NCBI GenBank assembly: GCA_002419585.1
Contig: DIGJ01000004.1
Span: forward strand, 1 to 26,994
From: Lachnoclostridium sp. UBA5725
Lineage (GTDB): Bacteria > Bacillota > Clostridia > Lachnospirales > Lachnospiraceae
Reading direction: 5' to 3'
DNA: 26,994 bases
Part shown: positions 16,075-24,061 of the stretch, in pieces
Numbering within the stretch: the first letter of the stretch is position 1
Layout: every line of letters starts with the position of its first letter
Notes under the pieces: generated by a model
What the model saw: the letters and a program-made list of their open reading frames with translations, nothing else
Databases searched by the model: none
What the model was told of the DNA's origin: nothing
Program-made: the position numbers and the translations under genes

Positions 16075-17301
16075 TTGTGTATAAATTTCATAGACCTCTT
16101 CCATTTCATTCGCTTTCAATGCAGCTTTCTTATCCATGATTGTTGCAAATCCATATACTCGAACTCCATTATTTTGGATATAATCTGCTGCACTTTTGAA
16201 ACTATCGATATCTTCATCCATCATATCTGAAAATTCCTTCTGATCTGACATATACTCTAGCATACTTACTAAATGAGATTTCATAAACTCTTCCGTCTTC
16301 ATGTTTTGTTCCAGTTCCTGTGTATTGCCATCATTAATACTATCTTCATCCCAAAGAAGCAAATTTGGATATTTTTCCTTATCCCATTTTAGAGAAGTTG
16401 ATTTTTGTAAATTGTATTGAAATCCTATATTATCTGCATGAAACATATAATAATCTGGATTGTTTGTACAAACCGCACACCATGCTGAAGAAAAGTAATC
16501 TACGTCTTCTGAAAACTTAATAAAATCCTCATAATCCATCATCCGATCCAAAGTCACGAATGCAATGTATTTTTCATTTTCGTTCAGATTTTGCAAAGCT
16601 TCGGTTGCCTCCAATCGACTTCCTGCCGCACAAAATATTTGGTTTCCTTTCTCGACTTGTTCACTCAAAGATTTTGATGTAGCACCAGACATCTGAAACC
16701 ATGTAAAAGCATTTGCTGTCGGTCTTTTTAAAATATTTGAATCGTATAGTATCAACTTGCCTTTGTTTATTTTGCCGGTAAGATTTGTAAACGAATGATT
16801 ATAGCTTACGTTCTGATAAATGCAGATGTCATAATCACCATATCCATTGGCATCAACGCTTACGTTATCTCTAATATATAAAGGAATGGCAAGCTCTGTA
16901 TAAACTGCCATATCCAAACTCATTTGATTTGTATTTTCACCAACTGTTTTTCCCGGATTATAATAAAAAGAAGATACCATATGTGGCAGAGCAAACTGTA
17001 TGAAAATTGCTACTGCGATTGTGATTGTAAAAACGGTTATTCCAAGTTTAATAAATGATTTTCGGATGGATTTATTTATCATCTTTACAAAATCCTTCTC
17101 CGATTGCCCAGCATATTCCATAGAAGGTCCCAAATCATTTGTGTCCTTTTCTAAGAAATCCCCCATACTAGGTATCATTTCTTCATCATACAAATAATCG
17201 CTGATTGCATCCTGTCGTTCAATATCTGCTTCGACTTTTGCTTTTTGATGCTCATCGAGTTCACCTTTTTTGTATTGCTCGATCAATTCACGATATGTCA
17301 T
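16063..17301 (-). CDS. membrane anti-sigma factor of the ECF pair
   Basis: This 412-residue protein is encoded directly behind an ECF sigma factor, with a 14-nt overlap. The N-terminal 83 residues are charged and would contact the sigma factor in the cytoplasm. One transmembrane helix spans about 84-106 (FIKLGITVFTITIAVAIFIQFA). The remaining 300 residues are extracytoplasmic, without a recognised enzyme motif. The layout resembles the sigma-factor-regulator (Sigma_reg_N/C) family of Firmicutes anti-sigma factors, in which the outer domain senses envelope conditions. The gene ends ...QPLR-stop inside a 12-bp tandem repeat. The specific signal is unknown. Confidence 0.8.
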   Translation of the reverse strand: MTYRELIEQYKKGELDEHQKAKVEADIERQDAISDYLYDEEMIPSMGDFLEKDTNDLGPSMEYAGQSEKDFVKMINKSIRKSFIKLGITVFTITIAVAIFIQFALPHMVSSFYYNPGKTVGENTNQMSLDMAVYTELAIPLYIRDNVSVDANGYGDYDICIYQNVSYNHSFTNLTGKINKGKLILYDSNILKRPTANAFTWFQMSGATSKSLSEQVEKGNQIFCAAGSRLEATEALQNLNENEKYIAFVTLDRMMDYEDFIKFSEDVDYFSSAWCAVCTNNPDYYMFHADNIGFQYNLQKSTSLKWDKEKYPNLLLWDEDSINDGNTQELEQNMKTEEFMKSHLVSMLEYMSDQKEFSDMMDEDIDSFKSAADYIQNNGVRVYGFATIMDKKAALKANEMEEVYEIYTQPLR

Positions 17302-17797
17302 AACCTTTCGCCTCCAAATATGATTTTAATTCCTTCTTTGCACGATAGGAAAGCACTCGCACATTTTCCGGGGTTATATGTAAGATTGCTGCTATTTCCT
17401 TTTGACTCAAAGTACAAAAATACTGTAATAATAGGATTTCTTTTTTCGGGACAGATAATTTGGACAATGCTTCGTATAGAAATCGTTTTTCTTCTTTTTT
17501 GAGCAATATTTGAATCAAATCTTCCTGTAATTGCTCGCGATCTATCACATCCTGTATTTCATTTGTGAACAACACATTTTTTTCTTTTTTCATACAGTTA
17601 AAACAAAGGTTTCTTGCAACCAGATAAAGCCATGCTCGCATATTTGCATGATTATTTGGTAACGATAAAATCGCTTTCAAATACGTCTCTTGAAGTATGT
17701 CTTCTGCCAAGCTATGGCTATGACACAAAGAAAAAATGTATAAATAGATTTCTTTCCAATATCGTTCATATAGCTGCAAAAGCAACTCACTGTCCAA
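17288..17797 (-). CDS. ECF-type RNA polymerase sigma factor
   Basis: This 169-residue sigma-70 family protein consists only of regions 2 and 4. Region 2 is at about 8-75 (YERYWKEIYLYIFSLCHSHSLAEDILQETYLKA, then ANMRAWLYLVARNLCFNCMKKEK). Region 4 is at about 108-160 (LSVPKKEILLLQYFCTLSQKEIAAILHITPENVRVLSYRAKKELK). It directs RNA polymerase to a stress or envelope regulon and is presumably held inactive by the overlapping anti-sigma factor. The start is TTG at 17797, preceded by GGGAGGG at 8-nt spacing, so the rare start is well supported. I could not identify a convincing autoregulated ECF promoter in the about 80 nt between the start and the terminator of the neighbouring gene. Confidence 0.93.
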   Translation of the reverse strand: MDSELLLQLYERYWKEIYLYIFSLCHSHSLAEDILQETYLKAILSLPNNHANMRAWLYLVARNLCFNCMKKEKNVLFTNEIQDVIDREQLQEDLIQILLKKEEKRFLYEALSKLSVPKKEILLLQYFCTLSQKEIAAILHITPENVRVLSYRAKKELKSYLEAKGYDIS

Positions 17798-17877
17798 ATT
17801 CTTCGCCCTCCCTTCTTCCTATACTAAACATATAACAATTCAATCCACATAATGTTACACGCAATCGTTTCTTGAAT

Positions 17878-17921
17878 GAAAAAAGACTCAAATTGGATGA
17901 TTTTTAGTCCAATCTGAGTCT
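17878..17921 (-). terminator. Rho-independent terminator of the P-loop kinase gene
   Basis: On the minus strand, AGACTCAGATTGG pairs with CCAATTTGAGTCT (17921-17909 with 17896-17884, one mismatch), followed by TTTTTTC. It starts 11 nt after the stop at 17932 and separates that gene from the ECF sigma operon. Confidence 0.9.
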
Positions 17922-17931
17922 AAAATTGATT

Positions 17932-18540
17932 TTATTCCAACTCTTCCCCCATCGTCTCTTCTAATATCTGAAGGATCTGCTTCATGGAGGATTCAAATTC
18001 TTCCTCGTTGTTATTATGAAAAACTAATAAATCATCCTTAATCTTAGGATCATCGAGATTTTCTGGAATCTCGAAATTACAGCCTGCAATGTACTCATCC
18101 CAGTGTTCTAATTTCCAGGTATCCCGGTCTGAGTTTCTTGCTATCATGCGTTCATGCACAATCTGTGGAGAAGTTTCCACCCAGACTACAACAAGCGTTG
18201 CTTGCTTTTCCTCCAGTTTCTTTTTTAACTGGTGCATATATTCGATATCCCGTATTTCACGGGTAAACGGTGCATTGATCAATACAATATCATCATACTC
18301 CAGCGCTTCCAGAGCTAAATCTACCACGCAATCATATTCAAAATTGCGAATATTCTCTTCAAAAAAATCACTACTACGATTATATGGTTCTCCCGCCACT
18401 ACAAAGATTTGTTTTGACAAGGTAATTAACGTATCTTTATCCAGATATACAACATGTTTCAGACGTTTTGCCAAAGCCTTAGAAATATAAGTTTTCCCAC
18501 ATGCCGGTGGCGATGTTACTAAAATCAGTTTCTTAACCAT
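17932..18540 (-). CDS. AAA-type P-loop ATPase / small-molecule kinase-like protein
   Basis: This 202-residue protein has a P-loop near its N-terminus (KLILVTSPPACGKTYISKAL; Lys16-Thr17), in which Ser replaces the usual first Gly. It also has a D-K-D motif (VVYLDKDTLI, about 30-39) and a lid-like stretch ERMIARNSDRDTWKLEHWDEY (about 130-150). This is the layout of shikimate-kinase/zeta-toxin-like P-loop kinases annotated simply as AAA family ATPase in Clostridia. The substrate is unknown. The start at 18540 follows AAGGAGG at 6-nt spacing. A longer frame to 18603 adds 21 residues without an RBS and is rejected. It is monocistronic, with its own terminator. Confidence 0.82.
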   Translation of the reverse strand: MVKKLILVTSPPACGKTYISKALAKRLKHVVYLDKDTLITLSKQIFVVAGEPYNRSSDFFEENIRNFEYDCVVDLALEALEYDDIVLINAPFTREIRDIEYMHQLKKKLEEKQATLVVVWVETSPQIVHERMIARNSDRDTWKLEHWDEYIAGCNFEIPENLDDPKIKDDLLVFHNNNEEEFESSMKQILQILEETMGEELE

Positions 18541-18683
18541 GATAGCCCTCCTTCTACTAAGTATTTTACCACAAATTAAATAAAGTGTCTGTACTTCATC
18601 CATTTGATTTTGCTAATATTAAAAAATTTATAATCACTTTTTCTACAATTTTGTTGAACTTAAAATATTATATACTTCATAAT

Positions 18684-18933
18684 AAAAAGAGAATGTTGCC
18701 CTCAAATATAACTGTTATCCCAATTTGCATATTCGAGCAAAAATAGCATGCGTTCTAACCGAATTATGCGATTATTTTGATAAGACCTAATGAAACTTAA
18801 GTGCCTAAGCACGCAAGTTTCATTGCACAGGGCTTAATAAAATTGACAATCGCATTGAGGTTAGAACGCATGTTATTTTTGCTAGGATATGCAAATTGAA
18901 CACAACCTATATCCTTTGCAACACCCTCTTTTT
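18684..18933. repeat. 250-nt imperfect palindrome (long hairpin)
   Basis: The gene-free stretch 18541-18931 holds a nearly symmetric hairpin. The apex is ATGAAACTT-aa-GTGC, loop CTAA, GCAC-gc-AAGTTTCAT (18790-18823). Below it, ATGCGATT and AAGACCT pair with AGGGCTT and AATCGCAT. A long stem around GCAAAAATAGCATGCGTTCTAACC (about 18735-18760) pairs with 18859-18885 with four mismatches. The base AAAAAGAG (18684-18691) pairs with CTCTTTTT (18926-18933). Both strands therefore end in T5 and it could act as a bidirectional terminator. The base overlaps the stop codon of the 56-residue ORF. Mismatches are mostly paired opposite each other, like a folded RNA or a decayed palindromic element. Confidence 0.8.
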
Positions 18934-19102
18934 ACTTCTTATTTTTATTCTGACTACTTTCACCAAATTTGTGATTTGCTGAAGATGATGAGGAACCGTC
19001 ACTTACATAATTACGTGCCCGCTCCGTATTGTTGATAACAGAATTTCCGTTTCCTTTACCCGCATTTTTCTTATTACTGGTATTTGGTTCTTGATTGCTC
19101 AT
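18932..19102 (-). CDS. 56-residue Asn/Ser/Lys-rich small protein
   Basis: This small ORF begins at 19102 with an AAGGAG SD at 8-nt spacing and runs 56 codons to TAA. The protein is very polar (MSNQEPNTSNKKNAGKGNGN at the start, RARNYVSDGSSSSSANHKFG in the middle, NKNKK at the end) and has no hydrophobic stretch or cysteine. It is probably disordered and cytoplasmic. No family was recognised. The good RBS and a start and stop tightly fitted to its surroundings suggest a real gene. It lies 115 nt downstream of the CoA-transferase gene on the same strand and directly upstream of the 250-nt palindrome. It might be nucleic-acid-binding, but that is only inference from composition. Confidence 0.6.
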   Translation of the reverse strand: MSNQEPNTSNKKNAGKGNGNSVINNTERARNYVSDGSSSSSANHKFGESSQNKNKK

Positions 19103-19217
19103 ACGTTTATCTCCTTATAATTAAACTGTATTTACTTGGTTTCATTACAACTTACTTATAAGAGTATTGTACCAATAAGTTCCCATTATACATTCTGTAT
19201 CATTTTCTTCCCTTCCG

Positions 19218-20864
19218 CTACTCCCAAAACCGCATATTCACCTTCATTGATTCACTTCCCTCTTGCCATACTGCTGGGGCTGGGAATTTCACTGTACCAA
19301 CAGCCGTATCCTCTACGGTATGAAGTACCTCGTTCCACAGTGGAGTTTTTGTGCCATTCTGGATTCTTGACGAAACGGTATCATTCGTTCCTCTTTCACA
19401 AATATCAGTGCATTCATGTAGCCAGTATCCAGCTCTTGTCAGTGAAGCAGACACATCATAGGAGCCTCCTACTGTCATCGATAGCTTCAATGCCTTTAGT
19501 ATTCCACAACATAGAATAAATCCAGGAATATAATCAAGTGGTACACCATTCAAGTTCTTTGGTTTTTCGATTGAACCATTTCGAATACTCAACCCCGTAA
19601 TATCTTCTGCCAAAGGCGCCCAGCCCGGACGTTCCTGCCATATGGAATCAGAGAAGCAAGTCATACTTCCATAGATTAGGTTTGGATTCAACGTATGAAT
19701 GTCTTCTTTTGATAAGCCAAACTTATCAAATACTCCATACTGATAAGAGCTGACGATGACATCACTCTCGCGCACCAGCTGCTTTACCTGTTCCAACTGA
19801 GACGTGTCATTAAAATCGAGTGATACCAAATGTTTTCCAGCCCAACCATCCAATTCCAGCATCGCCTGTTCTTGATTTTCAAATCTACCACGGCGGACTA
19901 AAGTTACCTCTGCTCCTTGTTCTGCAAGAAGTCGGGTACAAGCCGGTCCAGCAATGATATGGGTCAAATCCAGCACCTTAATACCGGATAAAGGACCTTT
20001 TTTCCCAGACGGTCCATAGGTTTTGACCGGCGCGTCCGCTACTTTTTTCAAGCGAAAAAGTGGCATCTCACAGACTGCCTTCCCAAACTCAGCCAATTCC
20101 CATTCCTGTCTACTACGAAGCATACAGCCACTGGCGCCGGAAGAGAATGCAAGCTCTTCAAGTTCCAGTCCAGTATATTTTTTCATCACTTTCGTAACAT
20201 CTACTTTATCTTTTTTCATAGTATCCATCGTAAACTTTTTTGGCTCACTGGAAAGTTCCAATGCTTTCATCAGTTTTGCTTTCTGAGACTCATAGTATAC
20301 ATGCGCAGAGAATTTACGACCATCTTTTGTCTCATATTTGTAAAAAGATCCATTCAACGCATTGTTGACGCGCATCCCGGAGTTACAGCGTTCCTCCTTG
20401 AATCCATCGTTTCCACCATACGCCATCATATAAAGGCGTACGACCGAAAGTCCAGAAAATGCCACATCACATTCGATTGGATTTGCGTTTGCCTTACCAT
20501 TTCTTACTTTTGCAATCTCATTACAAAGGACTGCATTTAAGGTAAGGGCTGCTGCTGCCGGTCCTGTCTGCACGACTCTTTCTCTTTTAAAAAGACGGAC
20601 CACTGCCTTTAAACGAAGGAAACACAGCACTACCTTTACCTTTGGAAATGGATTGTCTTTAAAACATGCAAAAAGCATCTGCCAGAACCTCTTTGCACTC
20701 AATGAAAAAATGATTTTAGCGTCTGTTTCAATCTCTAATTTTCCCTTTAAGTCTTCATAGCAGATCTGCGCCTGCTCTGCCTTCTCTTTCATGACAATTA
20801 CAGTATGTATTTGATAAAGAACAAGTAAGACCAGTATAGCTATAATTACAATAAAAGCTCCCAT
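19218..20864 (-). CDS. membrane-anchored class III (CaiB/BaiF-type) CoA-transferase, rearranged
   Basis: This protein of about 548 residues begins with a transmembrane anchor (GAFIVIIAILVLLVLYQIH, about 2-20), unusual for this soluble family. Residues about 30-285 resemble the later part of a family III CoA-transferase, including ASGCMLRSRQEWELAEFGKA, where ordinary enzymes have their C-terminal segment. A second, N-terminal-like part then starts at GPLSGIKVLDLTHIIAGPACTRLLAEQGAEV (about 290-320). The probable catalytic Asp is D444 in GVPLDYIPGF, aligned by eye with the GDF Asp of racemase/CaiB relatives. Such enzymes move CoA between carboxylic acids. The ATG at 20864 follows GGAGAG; an ATG four codons upstream lacks proper spacing. 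It lies 97 nt behind the flavoenzyme gene and is probably cotranscribed. The substrate is unknown. Confidence 0.82.
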   Translation of the reverse strand: MGAFIVIIAILVLLVLYQIHTVIVMKEKAEQAQICYEDLKGKLEIETDAKIIFSLSAKRFWQMLFACFKDNPFPKVKVVLCFLRLKAVVRLFKRERVVQTGPAAAALTLNAVLCNEIAKVRNGKANANPIECDVAFSGLSVVRLYMMAYGGNDGFKEERCNSGMRVNNALNGSFYKYETKDGRKFSAHVYYESQKAKLMKALELSSEPKKFTMDTMKKDKVDVTKVMKKYTGLELEELAFSSGASGCMLRSRQEWELAEFGKAVCEMPLFRLKKVADAPVKTYGPSGKKGPLSGIKVLDLTHIIAGPACTRLLAEQGAEVTLVRRGRFENQEQAMLELDGWAGKHLVSLDFNDTSQLEQVKQLVRESDVIVSSYQYGVFDKFGLSKEDIHTLNPNLIYGSMTCFSDSIWQERPGWAPLAEDITGLSIRNGSIEKPKNLNGVPLDYIPGFILCCGILKALKLSMTVGGSYDVSASLTRAGYWLHECTDICERGTNDTVSSRIQNGTKTPLWNEVLHTVEDTAVGTVKFPAPAVWQEGSESMKVNMRFWE

Positions 20865-20961
20865 TTTTCTCTCCATTCCTGCGCATGTTTTAAGCGCATA
20901 TAAATTGTGGATGATTATTTGTTTGGACGATAATTTGTTTGATGATTTGTGTCGTGATTAT

Positions 20962-23235
20962 TTATAATGTAATTGCCAAACGGTAGGCTGCTCTCGTTGC
21001 TTCTAGAACCCTCGCTGCCTTAAAGCTGTCCCCAATATTATAAATTTCTGGTGCCACATGGTCTCTTAAGCTTTCAAAATACAGCGTATCGTCTGCTCTT
21101 CCACCCATGGCAAGTACCACTAGATCCGCAGGTATGGATTCTTCTTTTGCAGATACCCCTACTTTTTTTGCAAGCGGGTTGGCAATATTTTTTGGTAAAA
21201 TTGGCTGCCAGGTATTATATGGATCTGGCACATTTTTTGTGATGCGTTCTACATTGACAATTCCAGTGTCAAACGAAATCACCTTTGTACAGTTGAGAAG
21301 TTTGACCTCCTTCTTTTCCATATAATAAAGGAGATGTCCACGGTTCGCGGTGCAGGCACCATCCATCATCTGACTCATCATTTCCACAACAGTAACCTTT
21401 TTATTTTGCTCATAAGCCAGCCAGTATGCAGTCTCACAACCTACGATTCCGCCACCTACTACAACAATATTTTGTGCATCTTTCATCAGGTCTGGATTCA
21501 CCAGCGTATCTACTGCCTGGAGACATTTTATCTTATCTTTTCCTTTAAATGGTGGATTGATATCTACCGAACCATTGGAAAATATAACAGCATCATAGTG
21601 TTTCTTTTTTAATAATTCTGTATCCACGGTTGTATTGAAATGAATGGTGAATTCTTCATTCTGATCGGCCATCTTTACTTGATTTCTTAAATACTCTAGA
21701 TAATTTTCAAAATCGAATTTAATTTTTGGTGCCGACCCTGGAACGATTTTTCCACCAAGCTGATCTGTTTTTTCAAATAAATCCACATGATGACCCCGTC
21801 GATATGCAGTCAGGGCAAATTCCATTCCTGCAGGACCTCCACCGATTACGGCTATCTTCTTTTTCCGAAGTGCGGGCTCCGTAGTTGCAGGGAATACATC
21901 TTCAAACCCAGTTCTTGGATTTACCGTACACTGGATATGTCCACCCTCTACAAATTCATTCACACAGCCTTCCTGGCAACCGATACAAGGGCGAATTTCA
22001 TTGACCCTGCCTTCATATGCTTTGTTACACCATTGTGCATCTGCAAGCAATGGACGCCCGAGCATGACCATATCGCAGTCGCCATCTTTCAATGCTTTTT
22101 CTGCCAAATCCGGATAGCCCAGTTTTCCAACAGCTACGATAGGAACTAAAAGACCAGCGTTAGATTTAATACCTTTTTTTGCGAAATGTTCTTTGGCAAT
22201 ACGGGAAATATCAAGGAAACACCCTGCTGGCATTCCTGCTGGTGGATGTGGAAGCCACCAGTTGTCATAACAACCAAGATCCACATCGAACAGATCGACC
22301 CCTGCTTCTACTAATTGTTCCATGTATTCCAATGTCTGTGCGATTGTTCTTCCATTTTTAAATTTCTTTAAAGACTTCACGGTATTCATCTTTTCACCGT
22401 AAGTCTCGTTTAAAGCAAGGGATAAATCGATTCGGTACATAATAGGATAGTCTTCTCCTGCGCGGGCACGAATTTCCTTGACGCAGTCGATACCAAATCT
22501 TTGCCAGTCCGCATACTTTCCCATTTTTCTACGGTTAAAGGCTGGATTTGTCATCTGCTCCAGCAGATATCCTTCATGACCATGCAGGTAAATACCGTCA
22601 ATTCCCATCGTCTTACTATCTGCAGCGGCCTGCCCCATATTTTTGACTATTCGCGTCAGTTTATGGTCACTCAAACGAAGGCATGGTATTTCAGGTATGT
22701 AGAAGTTTGGATTCAAGGATGCAGAACCCGGCAGCTTATGCATACTCAAAAGACAGGTTGGCGAACCAACTCTTCCAAGTCCTGCCGTTACCTGAATAAA
22801 AATCTTACTTCCATAAGCATGTACGCCCTGTGCCAGATCACGCCATCCAGAATATACGGTTCTGGTACGATCAATTCTTGGAAAATAGGACAATGCATCC
22901 GGCTCCGTTACTGTATTGTCAATTCCATGACTGACCGGAATCAGTCCTGTGGTTAACAGTCCTACTCCTCCTTTTGCCCGCTCGAAAAAGTACTCCTGCA
23001 TCTTTTGTCCCGGACGTCCACTTTCCTCACACATCTGAAGATTCCCCATTGGAGCCATTACTACACGGTTTTTGATGACCGTGCGGTTTACACGGATTGG
23101 ATTGAAAATGGCATCATACGGATATAGCTTTTGCGTCATTTTTGCACAGGAACCTTTGCTGTTTGTCTCACGGCTATTCAACATCCAGTCGCCATAACTA
23201 TCAACGAGCTTTTGCACTTCAATATCTGTTTTCAT
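20962..23235 (-). CDS. BaiCD/BaiH-like NADH:flavin oxidoreductase (OYE + 4Fe-4S + FAD/NAD)
   Basis: This 757-residue enzyme has the 2,4-dienoyl-CoA reductase layout. An about 40-residue extra N-terminus precedes an old-yellow-enzyme barrel (about 38-410; FNPIRVNRTVIKNRVVMAPMG, then the active-site-like YLHGHEGYLLEQMTNPAFNRR with His218/His220). The 4Fe-4S motif is C417-x2-C420-x3-C424-x11-C436. A FAD site follows (IAVIGGGPAGMEFA, about 461-474), then an NAD(P) site (IVVVGGGIVGCETA). Such enzymes reduce activated C=C bonds of enoyl-CoA, cinnamate, steroid or bile-acid intermediates. The start at 23235 (MKTDIEVQKL) has GGTGAGG 9 nt upstream and lies behind a perfect promoter. A longer frame to 23328 runs into that promoter and is rejected. 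It is divergent from a TetR gene. Confidence 0.93.
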   Translation of the reverse strand: MKTDIEVQKLVDSYGDWMLNSRETNSKGSCAKMTQKLYPYDAIFNPIRVNRTVIKNRVVMAPMGNLQMCEESGRPGQKMQEYFFERAKGGVGLLTTGLIPVSHGIDNTVTEPDALSYFPRIDRTRTVYSGWRDLAQGVHAYGSKIFIQVTAGLGRVGSPTCLLSMHKLPGSASLNPNFYIPEIPCLRLSDHKLTRIVKNMGQAAADSKTMGIDGIYLHGHEGYLLEQMTNPAFNRRKMGKYADWQRFGIDCVKEIRARAGEDYPIMYRIDLSLALNETYGEKMNTVKSLKKFKNGRTIAQTLEYMEQLVEAGVDLFDVDLGCYDNWWLPHPPAGMPAGCFLDISRIAKEHFAKKGIKSNAGLLVPIVAVGKLGYPDLAEKALKDGDCDMVMLGRPLLADAQWCNKAYEGRVNEIRPCIGCQEGCVNEFVEGGHIQCTVNPRTGFEDVFPATTEPALRKKKIAVIGGGPAGMEFALTAYRRGHHVDLFEKTDQLGGKIVPGSAPKIKFDFENYLEYLRNQVKMADQNEEFTIHFNTTVDTELLKKKHYDAVIFSNGSVDINPPFKGKDKIKCLQAVDTLVNPDLMKDAQNIVVVGGGIVGCETAYWLAYEQNKKVTVVEMMSQMMDGACTANRGHLLYYMEKKEVKLLNCTKVISFDTGIVNVERITKNVPDPYNTWQPILPKNIANPLAKKVGVSAKEESIPADLVVLAMGGRADDTLYFESLRDHVAPEIYNIGDSFKAARVLEATRAAYRLAITL

Positions 23236-23283
23236 TCTAATTAACCTCACCTTCCTCTTTTTACTGTGGTACATAATTGCATT

Positions 23284-23312
23284 ACATGTGTTAGTTAAAA
23301 TTATACATGTGT
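23284..23312. promoter_or_regulatory. repeated ACATGTGT operator candidate
   Basis: ACATGTGTTA (23284) and ACATGTGTCA (23305) are direct repeats 21 bp apart, two helical turns. Each contains the palindrome ACATGT. One lies in the promoter spacer of the flavoenzyme operon and the other near its transcription start. They are well placed for repression by the divergent TetR protein. A weaker GCATGTAT occurs at about 23342. Confidence 0.45.
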
Positions 23313-23328
23313 CATTTTGCATTGTCAA
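23300..23328 (-). promoter_or_regulatory. perfect-consensus sigma-A promoter of the flavoenzyme/CoA-transferase operon
   Basis: On the minus strand, TTGACA (23328-23323), exactly 17 nt, then TATAAT (23305-23300). Both boxes match consensus fully. It gives a leader of about 60 nt to the start at 23235. Such a strong promoter is expected to need a repressor, and repeats overlap it. Confidence 0.9.
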
Positions 23329-23403
23329 TTTCTACTTCATAGCATGTATTATTCTTTATATATGTTGCGCGGACTAGCATTACAACTACTTCCAGCCGTA
23401 TGA

Positions 23404-23432
23404 TTGATTTTTTCCTGAATTTAGGATAAGAT
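23404..23432 (+). promoter_or_regulatory. sigma-A promoter of the divergent TetR gene
   Basis: TTGATT (23404-23409), 17 nt, TAAGAT (23427-23432), about 30 nt before the TetR start codon. It is about 75 bp from the opposing perfect promoter. Confidence 0.65.
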
Positions 23433-23467
23433 TACAGAAAGATATTTTTGAAAGGTATATAGATTGA

Positions 23468-24061
23468 ATGGAAAAAAACTCTTCAACGCAAAGTAGCATT
23501 GTAAAAGCAGCTATGAAGTTGGCATATGAAAATGGAATTCAAAACGTATCGGTAAAGTCCATCTGCGATACTGCAGGTGTCTCACGTAATACGTTTTATC
23601 AGTATTTTGAAAATAAAGAAGCGGTTTTTGGAGGTTCTTTCACCTCCAGCGATGAGGAAAAGATGGCGGCTCTTCCGAATATTTTTCTTACCTTTGACTC
23701 TCCGCTTGAGCAGCTTTGGGAATTTATTAAAATAGATATTAACCGTCAGATGGCGCTTGGTCCAAAACTGATTGGAACATTTGCCGTTATGAATGTCCAG
23801 CATGATTCTTTTTACATTGAGGACGAAGAGAATCTAAGCCCCTCTCTTACCATCGCTCTTGCAATGGTAAAAAAAATGCAGCGACTGAATGAAATACAGA
23901 ACAAATCGGATGCATTTTTGCTCCTGCGCGCGATCTGCGGATGTATCGTTGGCATTGACCTGCGCTGGGCAAAAACGGATGGTGGGTTTGATTTTAAAAA
24001 AGAAGTGTATGATCAGATTATGGGGATACTGCTGCCAACAGCCAAGATAGAGAATTACTAA
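23468..24061 (+). CDS. TetR/AcrR family regulator
   Basis: This 197-residue regulator has a classic TetR N-terminal helix-turn-helix (VSVKSICDTAGVSRNTFYQYFENKEAVF, about 27-54) followed by an all-helical ligand domain (about 70-190) of no recognised subfamily. It is divergent from the flavoenzyme/CoA-transferase operon and is most simply that operon's ligand-responsive repressor. The candidate sites are the ACATGTGT repeats. The ATG at 23468 has GAAAGG about 12 nt upstream, a somewhat long spacing. Its 3' end overlaps the convergent acyltransferase gene by 44 bp, with no terminator between. Confidence 0.9.
   Translation: MEKNSSTQSSIVKAAMKLAYENGIQNVSVKSICDTAGVSRNTFYQYFENKEAVFGGSFTSSDEEKMAALPNIFLTFDSPLEQLWEFIKIDINRQMALGPKLIGTFAVMNVQHDSFYIEDEENLSPSLTIALAMVKKMQRLNEIQNKSDAFLLLRAICGCIVGIDLRWAKTDGGFDFKKEVYDQIMGILLPTAKIENY

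Noticed and set aside
17932..18603. Longer start for the P-loop protein (21 extra residues)
   Set aside because: The internal ATG at 18540 has a near-perfect SD and begins directly with the beta strand before the P-loop. The extra part has no RBS.
23236..23328. 31-residue N-terminal extension of the flavoenzyme
   Set aside because: The frame would begin inside the TTGACA-17-TATAAT promoter, so the sequence could not be in the transcript.
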